From CALBJU01 sp965247125 (lineage in GTDB: Bacteria; Bacteroidota; Rhodothermia; Rhodothermales; UBA10348): 64,000 bases of DNA. Location: positions 682,001 to 746,000 of the forward strand of contig CBDFGO010000003.1 of the NCBI GenBank assembly GCA_965247125.1. The letters are read 5' to 3'. Position 1 is the first letter of the stretch, and each line of letters begins with the position of its first letter. The notes beneath the pieces are model-generated. The model was given only the letters and a program-made list of their open reading frames with translations. It was not told the DNA's origin and made no database searches. The position numbers and the translations under genes were made by a program. Shown here one piece after another: positions 46,153 through 55,729 of this stretch.

Positions 46153-46509
46153 AACTATCAATTATAAACTCTGGTATGGAAAGTGAAAGCTGACATCCTC
46201 GGTCAATGATCTATTCTACGATGGAAGCATTCTGTTTCTATAGTTCTCCTGTACCATTTTGTGTCCGGAGTATCTTGTCTGGTAGATGAGCACCTTCATT
46301 ATCAGCTCATCAATTACATATGCCCGAACGCACACCTCGAACTTCAGAGGATGTTGTGGACGAACTGGTCGCTCACTTTAATGCTGAAGAAGAGAAAAAG
46401 AATCCGGGTGCAAATGGAAATTCCTCATGTCCCTGAAGTCCCCAATTTTTCTCCAAATTTACGAGCATAACGTCGACCACTCAAACAATAATGCCAGTTT
46501 CGACTCGTA
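46153..46509. other. Cargo spacer with leader repeat and recombinase-tail remnant
   Basis: Between the two truncated genes lies the second copy of the dispersed leader (46253-46322; hairpin arms 46285-46291 and 46305-46311), followed by a stretch matching the recombinase 3' end and its downstream sequence (compare 42250-42350). Confidence 0.5.
46320..46436 (+). CDS. Short peptide like recombinase tail
   Basis: 38 aa starting at the ATG that ends the dispersed leader. Sequence RTSEDVVDELVAHFNAEEEK matches the last residues of the recombinase at 41331-42328. It is either a remnant or a small gene carried with the leader; expression is unknown. Confidence 0.3.
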   Translation: MPERTPRTSEDVVDELVAHFNAEEEKKNPGANGNSSCP

Positions 46510-46974
46510 CTATCCAGCATCATCACCTACTAAACGCGTAGTTGACGGATTCACACCTGTACTAGTTAGCAGGATCGGGATTACATCGGCTTTGGACATT
46601 TTCCTGAGATTCAATTCACTTAGTCCTAAATCAAATGCCTGTTGAATAGTTTTCCCAAACGCCAGTCCTCTATAGAATCCGGCGGAAAATGCTCTTGCTG
46701 CATTGTCCCCAATTGAATCTGACATGCCGATGACGAAGTCAATTTCTTTGACAATTTCTTGTGCCTGCACATCACTATAGCATGCGTTTAGAACTACAAT
46801 TCGAACGTGCTCTTTCAAAACTCGAAAGAGGGGGACGAGCGCATCACCTCGTAGTAAATCGTCTTCATGCTGGTTTTGAGAGTGGAAAACGAGGCCTTGT
46901 TTTCCGCCTCCATGGCCAGAAAAATGAACGATTATCGGTTCGTCTTTAAGAAGAACTTGTTGAATGTCCTCAGC
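46510..46974 (-). pseudogene. Caspase-like (C14/CHAT) protease, N-terminus cut by IS256
   Basis: Open from the IS256 copy 3 edge (AEDIQQVLLKDEP) to TAA-side at 46510, about 154 codons. Both catalytic elements survive: His in IIVHFSGHGGG and Cys in IVVLNACYSD. The rest matches the end of the caspase fold (NAARAFSAGFYRGLAFGKTI). Upstream domains are gone. Bacterial caspase-like proteases of this type are often effectors in conflict systems; here only the protease fragment remains. Confidence 0.75.
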
Positions 46975-48358
46975 GAGCTATGCCCAAAAGTTGTGTATGG
47001 AAGGTTTAGGCAGCGTGTCGTTCTGATGTAATTCCGTCGGTGAATTTGATTCCTTTTTTTACAAGTTGCAATAGGTGCGGTGCATTCAGTTTCCTCCACT
47101 TCTTCTGAGCCTCTTTACATAGACGGAAGGCCATTGCAAGAGCTGTTTCTCGGCTCAGACATCCCCTCGTTTTGGCGGTCCTGAGGCGCACGGTCGCGAA
47201 CGTAGATTCGATCGGATTTGTGCTCCGAAGATGGATCCAGTGTTCTGCCGGAAAGTCATAAAAAGCGAGCAGTTCTTCTCGGTCTTTCACCAGAATCTCT
47301 GCTGCTTTCGGATACTTTTGCTGGTAGGCTTTGATGAAAAACAGAAGGGCGCTCTCTGCCTGCTTTTTTGTTTCTGCTGTATAGATCTGCGTGAGGTGAC
47401 CTTTTGCCTTCTTCTGAACGGACTTGGGCAGGCGGTTGAGCACATTTGCTGTCTTGTGCACCCAACAGCGTGCGGCTCGCGTCTCGGGATAAACTTCTGC
47501 GAGAGCACTCCAGAATCCCATGGCTCCATCGGCAACAGCCAGCTTCGGTCCTTGATCCAGCCCGCGGTGCCTCAGCTCCAGGAGCAACTCTCGCCACGAC
47601 TGCTTGCTCTCGCGAAAGCCGTCCTCGAGTGCTATAAGCTCCTTCCTTCCATCGGCCGTAGCGCCGATCACGACCAGCAGACACAGTTTCTGTTTATCCA
47701 TGCGTACGTTTACGTGAATACCGTCGGCCCAGAAATAGACGTAGTGCTTCTCCTTCAGGCTCCGCTTTTGCCAGTCTTCGTGCTCCCTTGTCCAAAGCGT
47801 CTTCAGGCGCGCAATCGTCGAGGAGGTCAGCCCTGGGGCATCAGGACCAACAAGGGCCGAGAGCGCTGCCTCAAAGCCGCCCGTTGAAACTCCCTTCAGG
47901 TACAACCATGGAATGAGAGCCTCAAGCGAGCGGCTCTTGCGGAGGTAGGCTGGTAGTATCGAACTGCGGAAACCGATTCTATCCTCACCCCGACCCGTAC
48001 GGTCGCGTATGCGGGGCATCTTTACAGCGACCTCCCCGATACCAGTCAAAATCTTCCTCTCTGGCAGATATCCATTGCGAACGATGCGGTGGCGATTCTC
48101 TTCGTCGCGCAGGAACTGGTAGCGCTGGCAGAAAGCTTCAACCTCGGCCTCAACGGCTGTGGCCAGCATCTTTGCGGCCCCTGTTCGCAATACTTCTGTC
48201 AACACATCCTCTGTGCTATTGTAGTTCTCGTTCTCGTGTGCGTTATTCGTCTTCATGGGCGGTGTATCCTCCAATCTTCGGATTGACAATGACGTAATCA
48301 TCATCAGGATACGCCGCCTATACCTTTTTCACCCGTACACAACTTTCGGGGTTAACTC
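46975..48358 (-). mobile_element. IS256-family element, copy 3
   Basis: 1384 bp, right half of the composite transposon. Inner flank GTCCTCAGC is the cut edge of the caspase-like gene; outer flank CATTACGAT matches that of copy 2. Confidence 0.93.
47006..48256 (-). CDS. IS256-family transposase, copy 3
   Basis: 416 aa, intact and identical in protein to copies 1 and 2. ATG at 48256 behind GGAGG. Confidence 0.94.
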   Translation of the reverse strand: MKTNNAHENENYNSTEDVLTEVLRTGAAKMLATAVEAEVEAFCQRYQFLRDEENRHRIVRNGYLPERKILTGIGEVAVKMPRIRDRTGRGEDRIGFRSSILPAYLRKSRSLEALIPWLYLKGVSTGGFEAALSALVGPDAPGLTSSTIARLKTLWTREHEDWQKRSLKEKHYVYFWADGIHVNVRMDKQKLCLLVVIGATADGRKELIALEDGFRESKQSWRELLLELRHRGLDQGPKLAVADGAMGFWSALAEVYPETRAARCWVHKTANVLNRLPKSVQKKAKGHLTQIYTAETKKQAESALLFFIKAYQQKYPKAAEILVKDREELLAFYDFPAEHWIHLRSTNPIESTFATVRLRTAKTRGCLSRETALAMAFRLCKEAQKKWRKLNAPHLLQLVKKGIKFTDGITSERHAA

Positions 48359-48508
48359 CATTACGATGCCATATTACCCGTAGCAATAGTGGTTATACCT
48401 CCCCAAAATAGTGAAGTAATTAGCGTCAAATAAGGTCATTTGACTATGCAGAAAATTGATGGAAAGGCAACCTTTTGGTTTTTATCAAATTTGCAGGTCA
48501 ATACTACG

Positions 48509-51500
48509 ATGTCACGATTCCATCGACTATCCCAGTCAACTTGGGCGATCACATTTATTTCCGTCATTTCTGTGTATGTGCTGCTGGCCGTCTTTGATTC
48601 ACATCCTCTCCTGGCGCGTCAGAGTCAAGATCAACAGGAAGGATGGCAATCTTTTGCCAGGGAACACGCGACATCTCCCAGGCCCGTCGCAAAATTCGAT
48701 CCCAACAGCAATACCGTTTTGAAGGCGAGACGCTTCTTGTGGAGGTCGAATAACGCTCAAAGAAACGCAGAAACTACCGCTCGTTCATTCTTAGAGACAA
48801 ATAGCCCGTGGCTGGGGTTTGATGCGAAATCACTCGACATTCGTCTTGTGCGAGATAGAGACCACCGCGGGACGAGGTTTGTGCGATTCCATCAGTTCTG
48901 GAATGGCCTCGAAATCGTAGATGCAAGGCTTCATGTCGGAGTTCAAAAAGAAGGAGTCACTACATTCTCGGGCAATGTCTTCAATTCAAGCTTTGTGGTC
49001 GGCCTCTTTACGATCGATGAGTTTCGAGCGGTCGAACTTGCAAAGGATGAGCTTGGGGTCGACAACCCAACCAAAATCGACGTTGTTCGAAAATACCTAC
49101 CTCGAACTGCAGAGCTTTTTTTGGAGGCAATCTACGATGTGCGAATTAGTGATCACGTGGTCAGACTAAGCGCGGAAAGTGGCGAGACAATCTATTCGTT
49201 CCCGATGGCTTACGGAGGCTATCATACCGCCGTAGTCGAAAATAGGGGAATCGATAATCCTTCTGAGGAAGACCGCATGGTCGCGTGCACTACATCTGCG
49301 TCCGGGAAGGCATACACCTCTAATCCTTCTAATCCAAACAATGACACAACTGGAGTCTCAGTAAACCTAGATCGCCTTTGCTCAAACACCGAATTGAATG
49401 GCAAGTACGTAGCCGTGTACAATTTCAAAACAAGCGAAGGAATCGTGCCGGATGATGGGAGCAACACCTTCCTTTACCCTCCTGACCCGGATCCCGAGAA
49501 CACTTCTTGCTCACTCGAAAACAGTTCCTCATTCGAATTTGACAATCACGACTGTTCCTACTTCGATGCTGTAAACGTGTACTACCACATAGATGAGATC
49601 GCATACTACATGGATAACACGATTGGCGTGACCTCTCTGGATACCACATACAAATTGGATGCGATTACTCACAAGGAATCAAAGACTTCCGGAGCGTCCG
49701 CATTTTTTGGGACCGGCGTTTCTGATCCATATCTCGAATTCGCGCATCGTCATGCTGATCTAAGCGGGGGTATTTATTACGATGCAGCTAAGTTTGAAGA
49801 CATCATATTTCATGAATACGGCCACATATTGGCCTATGCGACCTCACTATTAGAAGGGGATAATGGAACCAAGGGTCAACTACATGAAGGATTTGCAGAC
49901 TTTTTTTCAGCCGCTTTCGCTGACGATGCAGAATTGGCAGAAAAATATGTGAGGTGCCCTGTCGCACACTTAAACCCAACGCCAATTAATGGTGGCGCAG
50001 ACTCCGACCACCTTCGCGACGCAAGTGTATCCGCGTCGACTTGGAATGCAAGCGATCTCAATAGTACAAGCCTGAGATACAACAGCTGCGAATACCAGTA
50101 TCGCAAAACTACTAATCCGGATACGTTTGATAAAAGCGACATTTGGGTAGGTGCTAAAGAAGACAATATTTATGCCGGTGGTATGGTCTGGGCTGCCACG
50201 TTGTGGGACCTTCGGAATAAGGGAACTCGCCAAGATGCCATTCAGCTGATTGTTGACGCGTTGGAGGGAAGCTCCGGTACACCATCAACACTGGAGGATG
50301 CAGCGGAATGGATTATCGATGCAAAGGATGCGAGTCCAACATCTTATTCAAGCATCACCATGTCTGAAATCATCGAGTCCTTTGTTGACCGTGAGATATT
50401 CCCGGATATCGATTACGATTACGAAATCCCGTCGGGGAGCACAGTTACGTATGATGGCGGCACCTTGGAATTTGCCACCGATGTTCAAATCACTGTTGAT
50501 GGCACCCTCACTGCTGATAATTTCATCTTCCAGGGTCAGGGATCTGGTACATGGGATGGTTTCTACGTCGAAGGGACACTGAACTTAGACGGATCAACGA
50601 TTAACGATGTCTCTGTGGCCACAGGTACAGGATCAATTGACTGCTCCGGATGCACACTTGATCTGATCAACACAGACATCACCGTGCCAGCCAGCACTAA
50701 CAATTATGGAATAACATCGACAGGATCAGTAACAATCGATGGCGGAGAGATTAGAAGCGACGATTACGCTGCAATCAAGACAACGGGAAGCAGTTCCACA
50801 CTTTCTTCGAAGAACGCTGAGATCGTTTCCGACAACGACGACTATGTCTTTAACGCACAGACATCGTCGGACGTTAGCCTCTATCCTCAAGGTGATGGAG
50901 GCAACACCTTCAAAGGTTTGGGACTAAATGCCGAGGGAGGATCAACAATAGATGCAGGTAACGATATCGCAGGCGTAGGCGAGCAACATTTCTGCAGACA
51001 AACGGGAACTGTCAAGCTCCGAGCCTCGGGGACGGGCAGCGAGATATATGGAGAGTACAGCTACTACCCAAGTGGAAACGACCCCACGGAAGTCGCTCTG
51101 AGCGGCGGAACAATTTATTATAGTGGGAATGAAGGATCTTCGACTTGCTCTTTTCCGAAACGTGGCGAATTCTCTCAGCAATTAGCGGACGAAGACGCTC
51201 ATATCTCCCTGCCCCAAATAATAAGGAGATTGGTGAGGTCTGGGGACACGCAGGGAGTTATTGCCAGGCTTCAAAACGGGGAAAGAAATCTAAATGCGAT
51301 CGAATTGGCGGCTTTGATGTCGGAACTGAGATTCGGGTTCAAAACGATTGAAAATTCAGTCTTTCGTCAGTCGCTAAAACAACTATCTAACAACTACTCT
51401 TCTGTAGGATATCCACGAGACCTTCTTCTTGCACAATTTGCTTTGATTGAGGGGTCGAAGTCCGAAGCAGCGGCCAGATTTATTAACCTCGCAGACAGTC

Positions 51501-52009
51501 ACCATGGGCCCACCGTCAGATATCAGGCCATTTTGGAATTGGCGCTCCTCTCTCTACGAAACGGGGACCTTGATGACGCGGTGTATTTTGCGAATCAACT
51601 GAGCCCGGGGTCCGCCGCCGAAACGGAAAACAAGCTTTCCATTCTGCAGTCCATCGAAAGAGGCAAAAGGTCTGTCAGTCAGATTGGCACGCGAGGTTCA
51701 TCTCCGCTGAAGCAACGATTTGAAGAGCTTACGAAGTCAACAGTTGAAGGGGTTCAGGGCCTTAGTGTTTATCCGAATCCGTTCAATCCGCAAACAGTCA
51801 TCCAATTCAACCTGGCTGAAGAAGGTGCAGTTACTGTGGAGATTGTAGATGTGCTTGGAAGGACAGTACAGATGCTGAACGATGGACGGCTGAGGAGTGG
51901 CCAGCATTCTATCCGATTCTCAATTGAAAACCGTGCCAGTGGGCTTTACTTCGTGAGAATCGGAACGAAAAACGGTGTGCAGGCGGTCCCGATCGTTTAC
52001 TTGAAGTGA
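48509..52009 (+). CDS. Secreted M36/M4-like metalloprotease with beta-helix and sorting domain
   Basis: 1166 aa from ATG at 48509, which opens a good signal peptide; a TTG/ATG start 23 codons upstream would lengthen it unnaturally. Order: FTP/PepSY-type propeptide (VRFHQFWNGLEIVDARLHVG), zinc protease domain with HEYGH (HEXXH) and HEGFADFFSAAF, a right-handed beta-helix-like part (VTYDGGTLEFATDVQITVDG), a helical repeat part, and the C-terminal sorting domain LSVYPNPFNPQTVIQFNL. Likely exported and surface-bound or released. It is intact, in contrast to its neighbours. Confidence 0.85.
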   Translation: MSRFHRLSQSTWAITFISVISVYVLLAVFDSHPLLARQSQDQQEGWQSFAREHATSPRPVAKFDPNSNTVLKARRFLWRSNNAQRNAETTARSFLETNSPWLGFDAKSLDIRLVRDRDHRGTRFVRFHQFWNGLEIVDARLHVGVQKEGVTTFSGNVFNSSFVVGLFTIDEFRAVELAKDELGVDNPTKIDVVRKYLPRTAELFLEAIYDVRISDHVVRLSAESGETIYSFPMAYGGYHTAVVENRGIDNPSEEDRMVACTTSASGKAYTSNPSNPNNDTTGVSVNLDRLCSNTELNGKYVAVYNFKTSEGIVPDDGSNTFLYPPDPDPENTSCSLENSSSFEFDNHDCSYFDAVNVYYHIDEIAYYMDNTIGVTSLDTTYKLDAITHKESKTSGASAFFGTGVSDPYLEFAHRHADLSGGIYYDAAKFEDIIFHEYGHILAYATSLLEGDNGTKGQLHEGFADFFSAAFADDAELAEKYVRCPVAHLNPTPINGGADSDHLRDASVSASTWNASDLNSTSLRYNSCEYQYRKTTNPDTFDKSDIWVGAKEDNIYAGGMVWAATLWDLRNKGTRQDAIQLIVDALEGSSGTPSTLEDAAEWIIDAKDASPTSYSSITMSEIIESFVDREIFPDIDYDYEIPSGSTVTYDGGTLEFATDVQITVDGTLTADNFIFQGQGSGTWDGFYVEGTLNLDGSTINDVSVATGTGSIDCSGCTLDLINTDITVPASTNNYGITSTGSVTIDGGEIRSDDYAAIKTTGSSSTLSSKNAEIVSDNDDYVFNAQTSSDVSLYPQGDGGNTFKGLGLNAEGGSTIDAGNDIAGVGEQHFCRQTGTVKLRASGTGSEIYGEYSYYPSGNDPTEVALSGGTIYYSGNEGSSTCSFPKRGEFSQQLADEDAHISLPQIIRRLVRSGDTQGVIARLQNGERNLNAIELAALMSELRFGFKTIENSVFRQSLKQLSNNYSSVGYPRDLLLAQFALIEGSKSEAAARFINLADSHHGPTVRYQAILELALLSLRNGDLDDAVYFANQLSPGSAAETENKLSILQSIERGKRSVSQIGTRGSSPLKQRFEELTKSTVEGVQGLSVYPNPFNPQTVIQFNLAEEGAVTVEIVDVLGRTVQMLNDGRLRSGQHSIRFSIENRASGLYFVRIGTKNGVQAVPIVYLK

Positions 52010-52047
52010 TATCGGAATCAACTCATCAACGTGAACTTGCACATAGT

Positions 52048-52086
52048 GAAAAGCCCGTCCCCCTTCGGAAAGGAGACGGGCTTTTC
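52048..52086 (+). terminator. Strong intrinsic terminator
   Basis: GAAAAGCCCGTC (52048-52059) pairs with GACGGGCTTTTC (52075-52086), 12 perfect pairs with a TTCGG-containing loop and T-rich 3' side, 38 bp after the protease stop. The flanking A and T runs could let it work in both directions. Confidence 0.88.
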
Positions 52087-52108
52087 AGTGTGATATCAAA
52101 ACGGACGA

Positions 52109-52246
52109 TCAATCCGCTTTGGCTTCAGAGACACAGTCGATGGCCTGTTCAACGATCTCACGTTTTGAAACGCCGTTGCTCGCTCGGAGTCGTTCCAGCC
52201 TCTTTTCTGAGCTATTTGTATTGGTCTTTTTTGGTTTCCCACACAA
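52109..52246 (-). CDS. Possible small ribbon-helix-helix-like protein
   Basis: 45 aa from TTG: KPKKTNTNSSEKRLERLRAS then NGVSKREIVEQAIDCVSEA. The order of a basic N-terminus, a short helix and 'SKREIVEQAI' is that of CopG/RHH antitoxin-like proteins. It lacks an ATG and a partner toxin, so it may be a fragment. Confidence 0.3.
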   Translation of the reverse strand: MCGKPKKTNTNSSEKRLERLRASNGVSKREIVEQAIDCVSEAKAD

Positions 52247-52373
52247 GACATGCTACCGCTATTACAGCAAGTGGAAAAAGAGCGGTGTTCTCTCACAGAT
52301 CATTGAAATCCTTGATTACTCCACACCTTTGGAGTTTTGAGGAAATATGAGTTTTGAGCAATGGTGTTTTATG

Positions 52374-53757
52374 GAGTTAACCCCGAAAGTTGTGTACGGG
52401 TGAAAAAGGTATAGGCGGCGTATCCTGATGATGATTACGTCATTGTCAATCCGAAGATTGGAGGATACACCGCCCATGAAGACGAATAACGCACACGAGA
52501 ACGAGAACTACAATAGCACAGAGGATGTGTTGACAGAAGTATTGCGAACAGGGGCCGCAAAGATGCTGGCCACAGCCGTTGAGGCCGAGGTTGAAGCTTT
52601 CTGCCAGCGCTACCAGTTCCTGCGCGACGAAGAGAATCGCCACCGCATCGTTCGCAATGGATATCTGCCAGAGAGGAAGATTTTGACTGGTATCGGGGAG
52701 GTCGCTGTAAAGATGCCCCGCATACGCGACCGTACGGGTCGGGGTGAGGATAGAATCGGTTTCCGCAGTTCGATACTACCAGCCTACCTCCGCAAGAGCC
52801 GCTCGCTTGAGGCTCTCATTCCATGGTTGTACCTGAAGGGAGTTTCAACGGGCGGCTTTGAGGCAGCGCTCTCGGCCCTTGTTGGTCCTGATGCCCCAGG
52901 GCTGACCTCCTCGACGATTGCGCGCCTGAAGACGCTTTGGACAAGGGAGCACGAAGACTGGCAAAAGCGGAGCCTGAAGGAGAAGCACTGCGTCTATTTC
53001 TGGGCCGACGGTATTCACGTAAACGTACGCATGGATAAACAGAAACTGTGTCTGCTGGTCGTGATCGGCGCTACGGCCGATGGAAGGAAGGAGCTTATAG
53101 CACTCGAGGACGGCTTTCGCGAGAGCAAGCAGTCGTGGCGAGAGTTGCTCCTGGAGCTGAGGCACCGCGGGCTGGATCAAGGACCGAAGCTGGCTGTTGC
53201 CGATGGAGCCATGGGATTCTGGAGTGCTCTCGCAGAAGTTTATCCCGAGACGCGAGCCGCACGCTGTTGGGTGCACAAGACAGCAAATGTGCTCAACCGC
53301 CTGCCCAAGTCCGTTCAGAAGAAGGCAAAAGGTCACCTCACGCAGATCTATACAGCAGAAACAAAAAAGCAGGCAGAGAGCGCCCTTCTGTTTTTCATCA
53401 AAGCCTACCAGCAAAAGTATCCGAAAGCAGCAGAGATTCTGGTGAAAGACCGAGAAGAACTGCTCGCTTTTTATGACTTTCCGGCAGAACACTGGATCCA
53501 TCTTCGGAGCACAAATCCGATCGAATCTACGTTCGCGACCGTGCGCCTCAGGACCGCCAAAACGAGGGGATGTCTGAGCCGAGAAACAGCTCTTGCAATG
53601 GCCTTCCGTCTATGTAAAGAGGCTCAGAAGAAGTGGAGGAAACTGAATGCACCGCACCTATTGCAACTTGTAAAAAAAGGAATCAAATTCACCGACGGAA
53701 TTACATCAGAACGACACGCTGCCTAAACCTTCCATACACAACTTTTGGGCATAGCTC
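52374..53757 (+). mobile_element. IS256-family element, copy 4
   Basis: 1384 bp. Flanks differ (TGTTTTATG left, TTCTACGGA right), so its target duplication has been lost by recombination or deletion; its right edge truncates the ATPase gene at 53758. Confidence 0.93.
52476..53726 (+). CDS. IS256-family transposase, copy 4 (Y172C)
   Basis: 416 aa. Differs from all other copies by one base that changes Tyr172 to Cys (EKHCVYFWAD), six residues before catalytic D178. All catalytic residues remain; the effect of the change is unknown. Confidence 0.93.
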   Translation: MKTNNAHENENYNSTEDVLTEVLRTGAAKMLATAVEAEVEAFCQRYQFLRDEENRHRIVRNGYLPERKILTGIGEVAVKMPRIRDRTGRGEDRIGFRSSILPAYLRKSRSLEALIPWLYLKGVSTGGFEAALSALVGPDAPGLTSSTIARLKTLWTREHEDWQKRSLKEKHCVYFWADGIHVNVRMDKQKLCLLVVIGATADGRKELIALEDGFRESKQSWRELLLELRHRGLDQGPKLAVADGAMGFWSALAEVYPETRAARCWVHKTANVLNRLPKSVQKKAKGHLTQIYTAETKKQAESALLFFIKAYQQKYPKAAEILVKDREELLAFYDFPAEHWIHLRSTNPIESTFATVRLRTAKTRGCLSRETALAMAFRLCKEAQKKWRKLNAPHLLQLVKKGIKFTDGITSERHAA

Positions 53758-54437
53758 TTCTACGGAGCGAGGTAAATCCAAAGGGAGAATTCAATCCTCG
53801 TGCATTTTCGGTGTATGGTCCGAAGATTGTTGCTAGTAGGAAATTCTTTGACGACCCAGCTTTAGAAAGCCGTTGCATTACGGAGGAATTGGGCACTAGA
53901 CGTCTTAGGAGCGATATCCCTATCAACTGTCCGGCTTCGCTTGAAGAAGAAGCGAGAGAGCTACGGAGTAAGCTTTTACTGTACCGGTTTAAAACACGGA
54001 ACATTGAAATTGATGAGGTGGCACTGCAATCTTTTGAACCACGTCTTCAACAAGTCTTTAATCCTCTGTATTCGGTAATGGAATCTGACGATTCTCGTCA
54101 GGCTCTGTTATTGTATCTGCGTAAACGTCAACGGATGCTAGGGAATGACCGAAGTGCTGGTGTTGAAGCACAGGTTCTTGAAATTATTTTCCAGATTTAC
54201 AACGGGGAGAGCCAAATCGGAATCACAGAAATTACCGATGCCTTTTCCGACCGTTTTTCTGATGATTACGGGCATGCAATTACTCCGCGTTGGATAGGGC
54301 ATATTGTCCGAAATGCGCTCTCTCTTGAAACACAGAAGAGTGGTGGGCGCTACATCATCGCGCGCTCAGAAATTCCTAAGCTGAAATGGCTTTTCGAGAA
54401 GTATGGTCTAAAATCTGAAAAAAATCTGAAAGACTAA
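53758..54437 (+). pseudogene. Phage/plasmid-type ATPase, N-terminus cut by IS256
   Basis: About 226 codons remain. The start VNPKGEFNPRAFSVYGPKIV, followed by DDPALESRCITEELG and ARELRSKLLLYRFKTRN, matches the part after the Walker motifs in a family of element-borne primase/helicase-like ATPases. A winged-helix end follows (ITEITDAFSDRFSDDYG). Walker A/B lie in the lost N-terminal part. Family assignment is by recollection of the pattern. Confidence 0.55.
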
Positions 54438-54749
54438 ATTCCTGCTATTTGATAACAGCCATTTTCCGGGTCTCTTCAAATGAGTTAGCTACCAGTCGGT
54501 AGGACTTAACTGGGGATTGGTGCGTTCCTGAGAGGGAAGTCGGGTGCGGTATCCACAGAAGTCCCCAACGTCCCTGAAGTCCTAAATGCTATGCTGAGAC
54601 TCTATTGACCTCAACATTGTCGTCTCTTCCGATAATGGGTGGGTCTCCCTCGAAGCATTTGCCTAACTCGGCAACTGCATCCGTCTTAGTTCTTCTCATC
54701 TTCGGATTAGTATTAGGTGGCGAGGATTTACTCGCTAATTCTTAGCATC

Positions 54750-55112
54750 ATGTCTCCACGATTACCCAACTATTTAAAAACCTACCGACTGCGTTATGGA
54801 CTGACTCAAAAAGAAGTCGCAAATCTATTGAACTGTGAGCATGGGACGGCAATTTCTAGATATGAGAGAAGAAATAGGCTACCGACGCTCCGAACTGCCC
54901 TTGCCCTAGAAGTCATCTTCGGCACTCCTCTTTCAGAGCTTTACGCTGGGGTCAGAGAGGAAATGGAACACATAGTCCGAAACCGTGCTGAAGATCTTTT
55001 TGACTCCCTGTGTTGCCTTCAAAAACGACCTGAGATCGATAAAAAAATTGAACTCTTGGAGAGAATAATTGAAGCTAAACCTACCCCCGTTTTATCAGGT
55101 CTTAATCAATAA
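54750..55112 (+). CDS. XRE-family HTH regulator
   Basis: 120 aa from ATG at 54750; an ATG 11 codons upstream gives no sensible extension. HTH_3 domain: LKTYRLRYGLTQKEVANLLN, then HGTAISRYERRNRLPTLRT. C-terminal helical part of unknown role. It ends 3 bp before the next gene, so the two are probably co-expressed. Confidence 0.8.
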   Translation: MSPRLPNYLKTYRLRYGLTQKEVANLLNCEHGTAISRYERRNRLPTLRTALALEVIFGTPLSELYAGVREEMEHIVRNRAEDLFDSLCCLQKRPEIDKKIELLERIIEAKPTPVLSGLNQ

Positions 55113-55115
55113 CAT

Positions 55116-55622
55116 ATGACTACAAATGATCGCGTTGTTTCTATCTATCCAACTTCACACGGTTTCGGCTTTTCGGTCTTTGAAGACACCACGCGCCTTG
55201 ACTGGGGACACGCTCAAGTTCGCCCAGCAAAAGGAGGCAAATGCCTTGAGCGAATTATTGAACTTCTGGCATGGTATGATCCCCACATTGTTGTCGTTGA
55301 GGATACTGAGTGGAAAAAATCCCGTAGAGGTGATCGCGTTAAACTTTTACTCCAAGATGTTGGGCGCATCACACATGGTACCAGCACGAAACTTGTTCAT
55401 GTTCCCTATGACCTAGTGCTTAAAACTTTCACGGTTGGCAAAAAGGCAACCAAACACGACATCGCAAAAACTGTGATATTGCACTATCCAGAACTTGAAT
55501 TCAAGCTTCCCGCTCCTAGAAAAATATGGATGAGCGAAGATGAGAGAATGAGCATTTTTTCTGCTAGTGCTCTTGCAATGACGCTTATTCATGGATCGGC
55601 ATATAAAGATGATGTTAGCTGA
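55116..55622 (+). CDS. RuvC-like (RNase H fold) protein
   Basis: 168 aa. Arrangement like RuvC-type resolvases: first strand pair VVSIYPTSHGFGFSVFE, an acidic second motif HIVVVEDTEW, and a C-terminal helix with DERMSIFSASALAM. The first catalytic acid of RuvC (usually Asp in strand 1) is not obvious here, so activity is uncertain. Paired with an XRE regulator; such pairs are seen in mobile elements of several phyla. Confidence 0.5.
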   Translation: MTTNDRVVSIYPTSHGFGFSVFEDTTRLDWGHAQVRPAKGGKCLERIIELLAWYDPHIVVVEDTEWKKSRRGDRVKLLLQDVGRITHGTSTKLVHVPYDLVLKTFTVGKKATKHDIAKTVILHYPELEFKLPAPRKIWMSEDERMSIFSASALAMTLIHGSAYKDDVS

Positions 55623-55729
55623 GGAGGGCACATTCAACCGGGATAAATGCCCACAGGTCATCCTGGCTCTATACAATTTGTACGGTCCGTATGATTATCA
55701 GAGCTCTTCACGCCACGGTATGCGATAGG

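Larger units (their letters stand above)
44029..48358. mobile_element. Composite transposon of two direct IS256 copies
   Basis: IS256 copies 2 and 3, both on the minus strand, enclose 1562 bp of cargo (45413-46974). The 9-bp sequence CATTACGAT is present at 44020-44028 directly left of copy 2 and at 48359-48367 directly right of copy 3, but nowhere between, so the whole unit carries one target duplication. It sits in the divergent promoter region of two secreted-protein genes. Confidence 0.8.
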
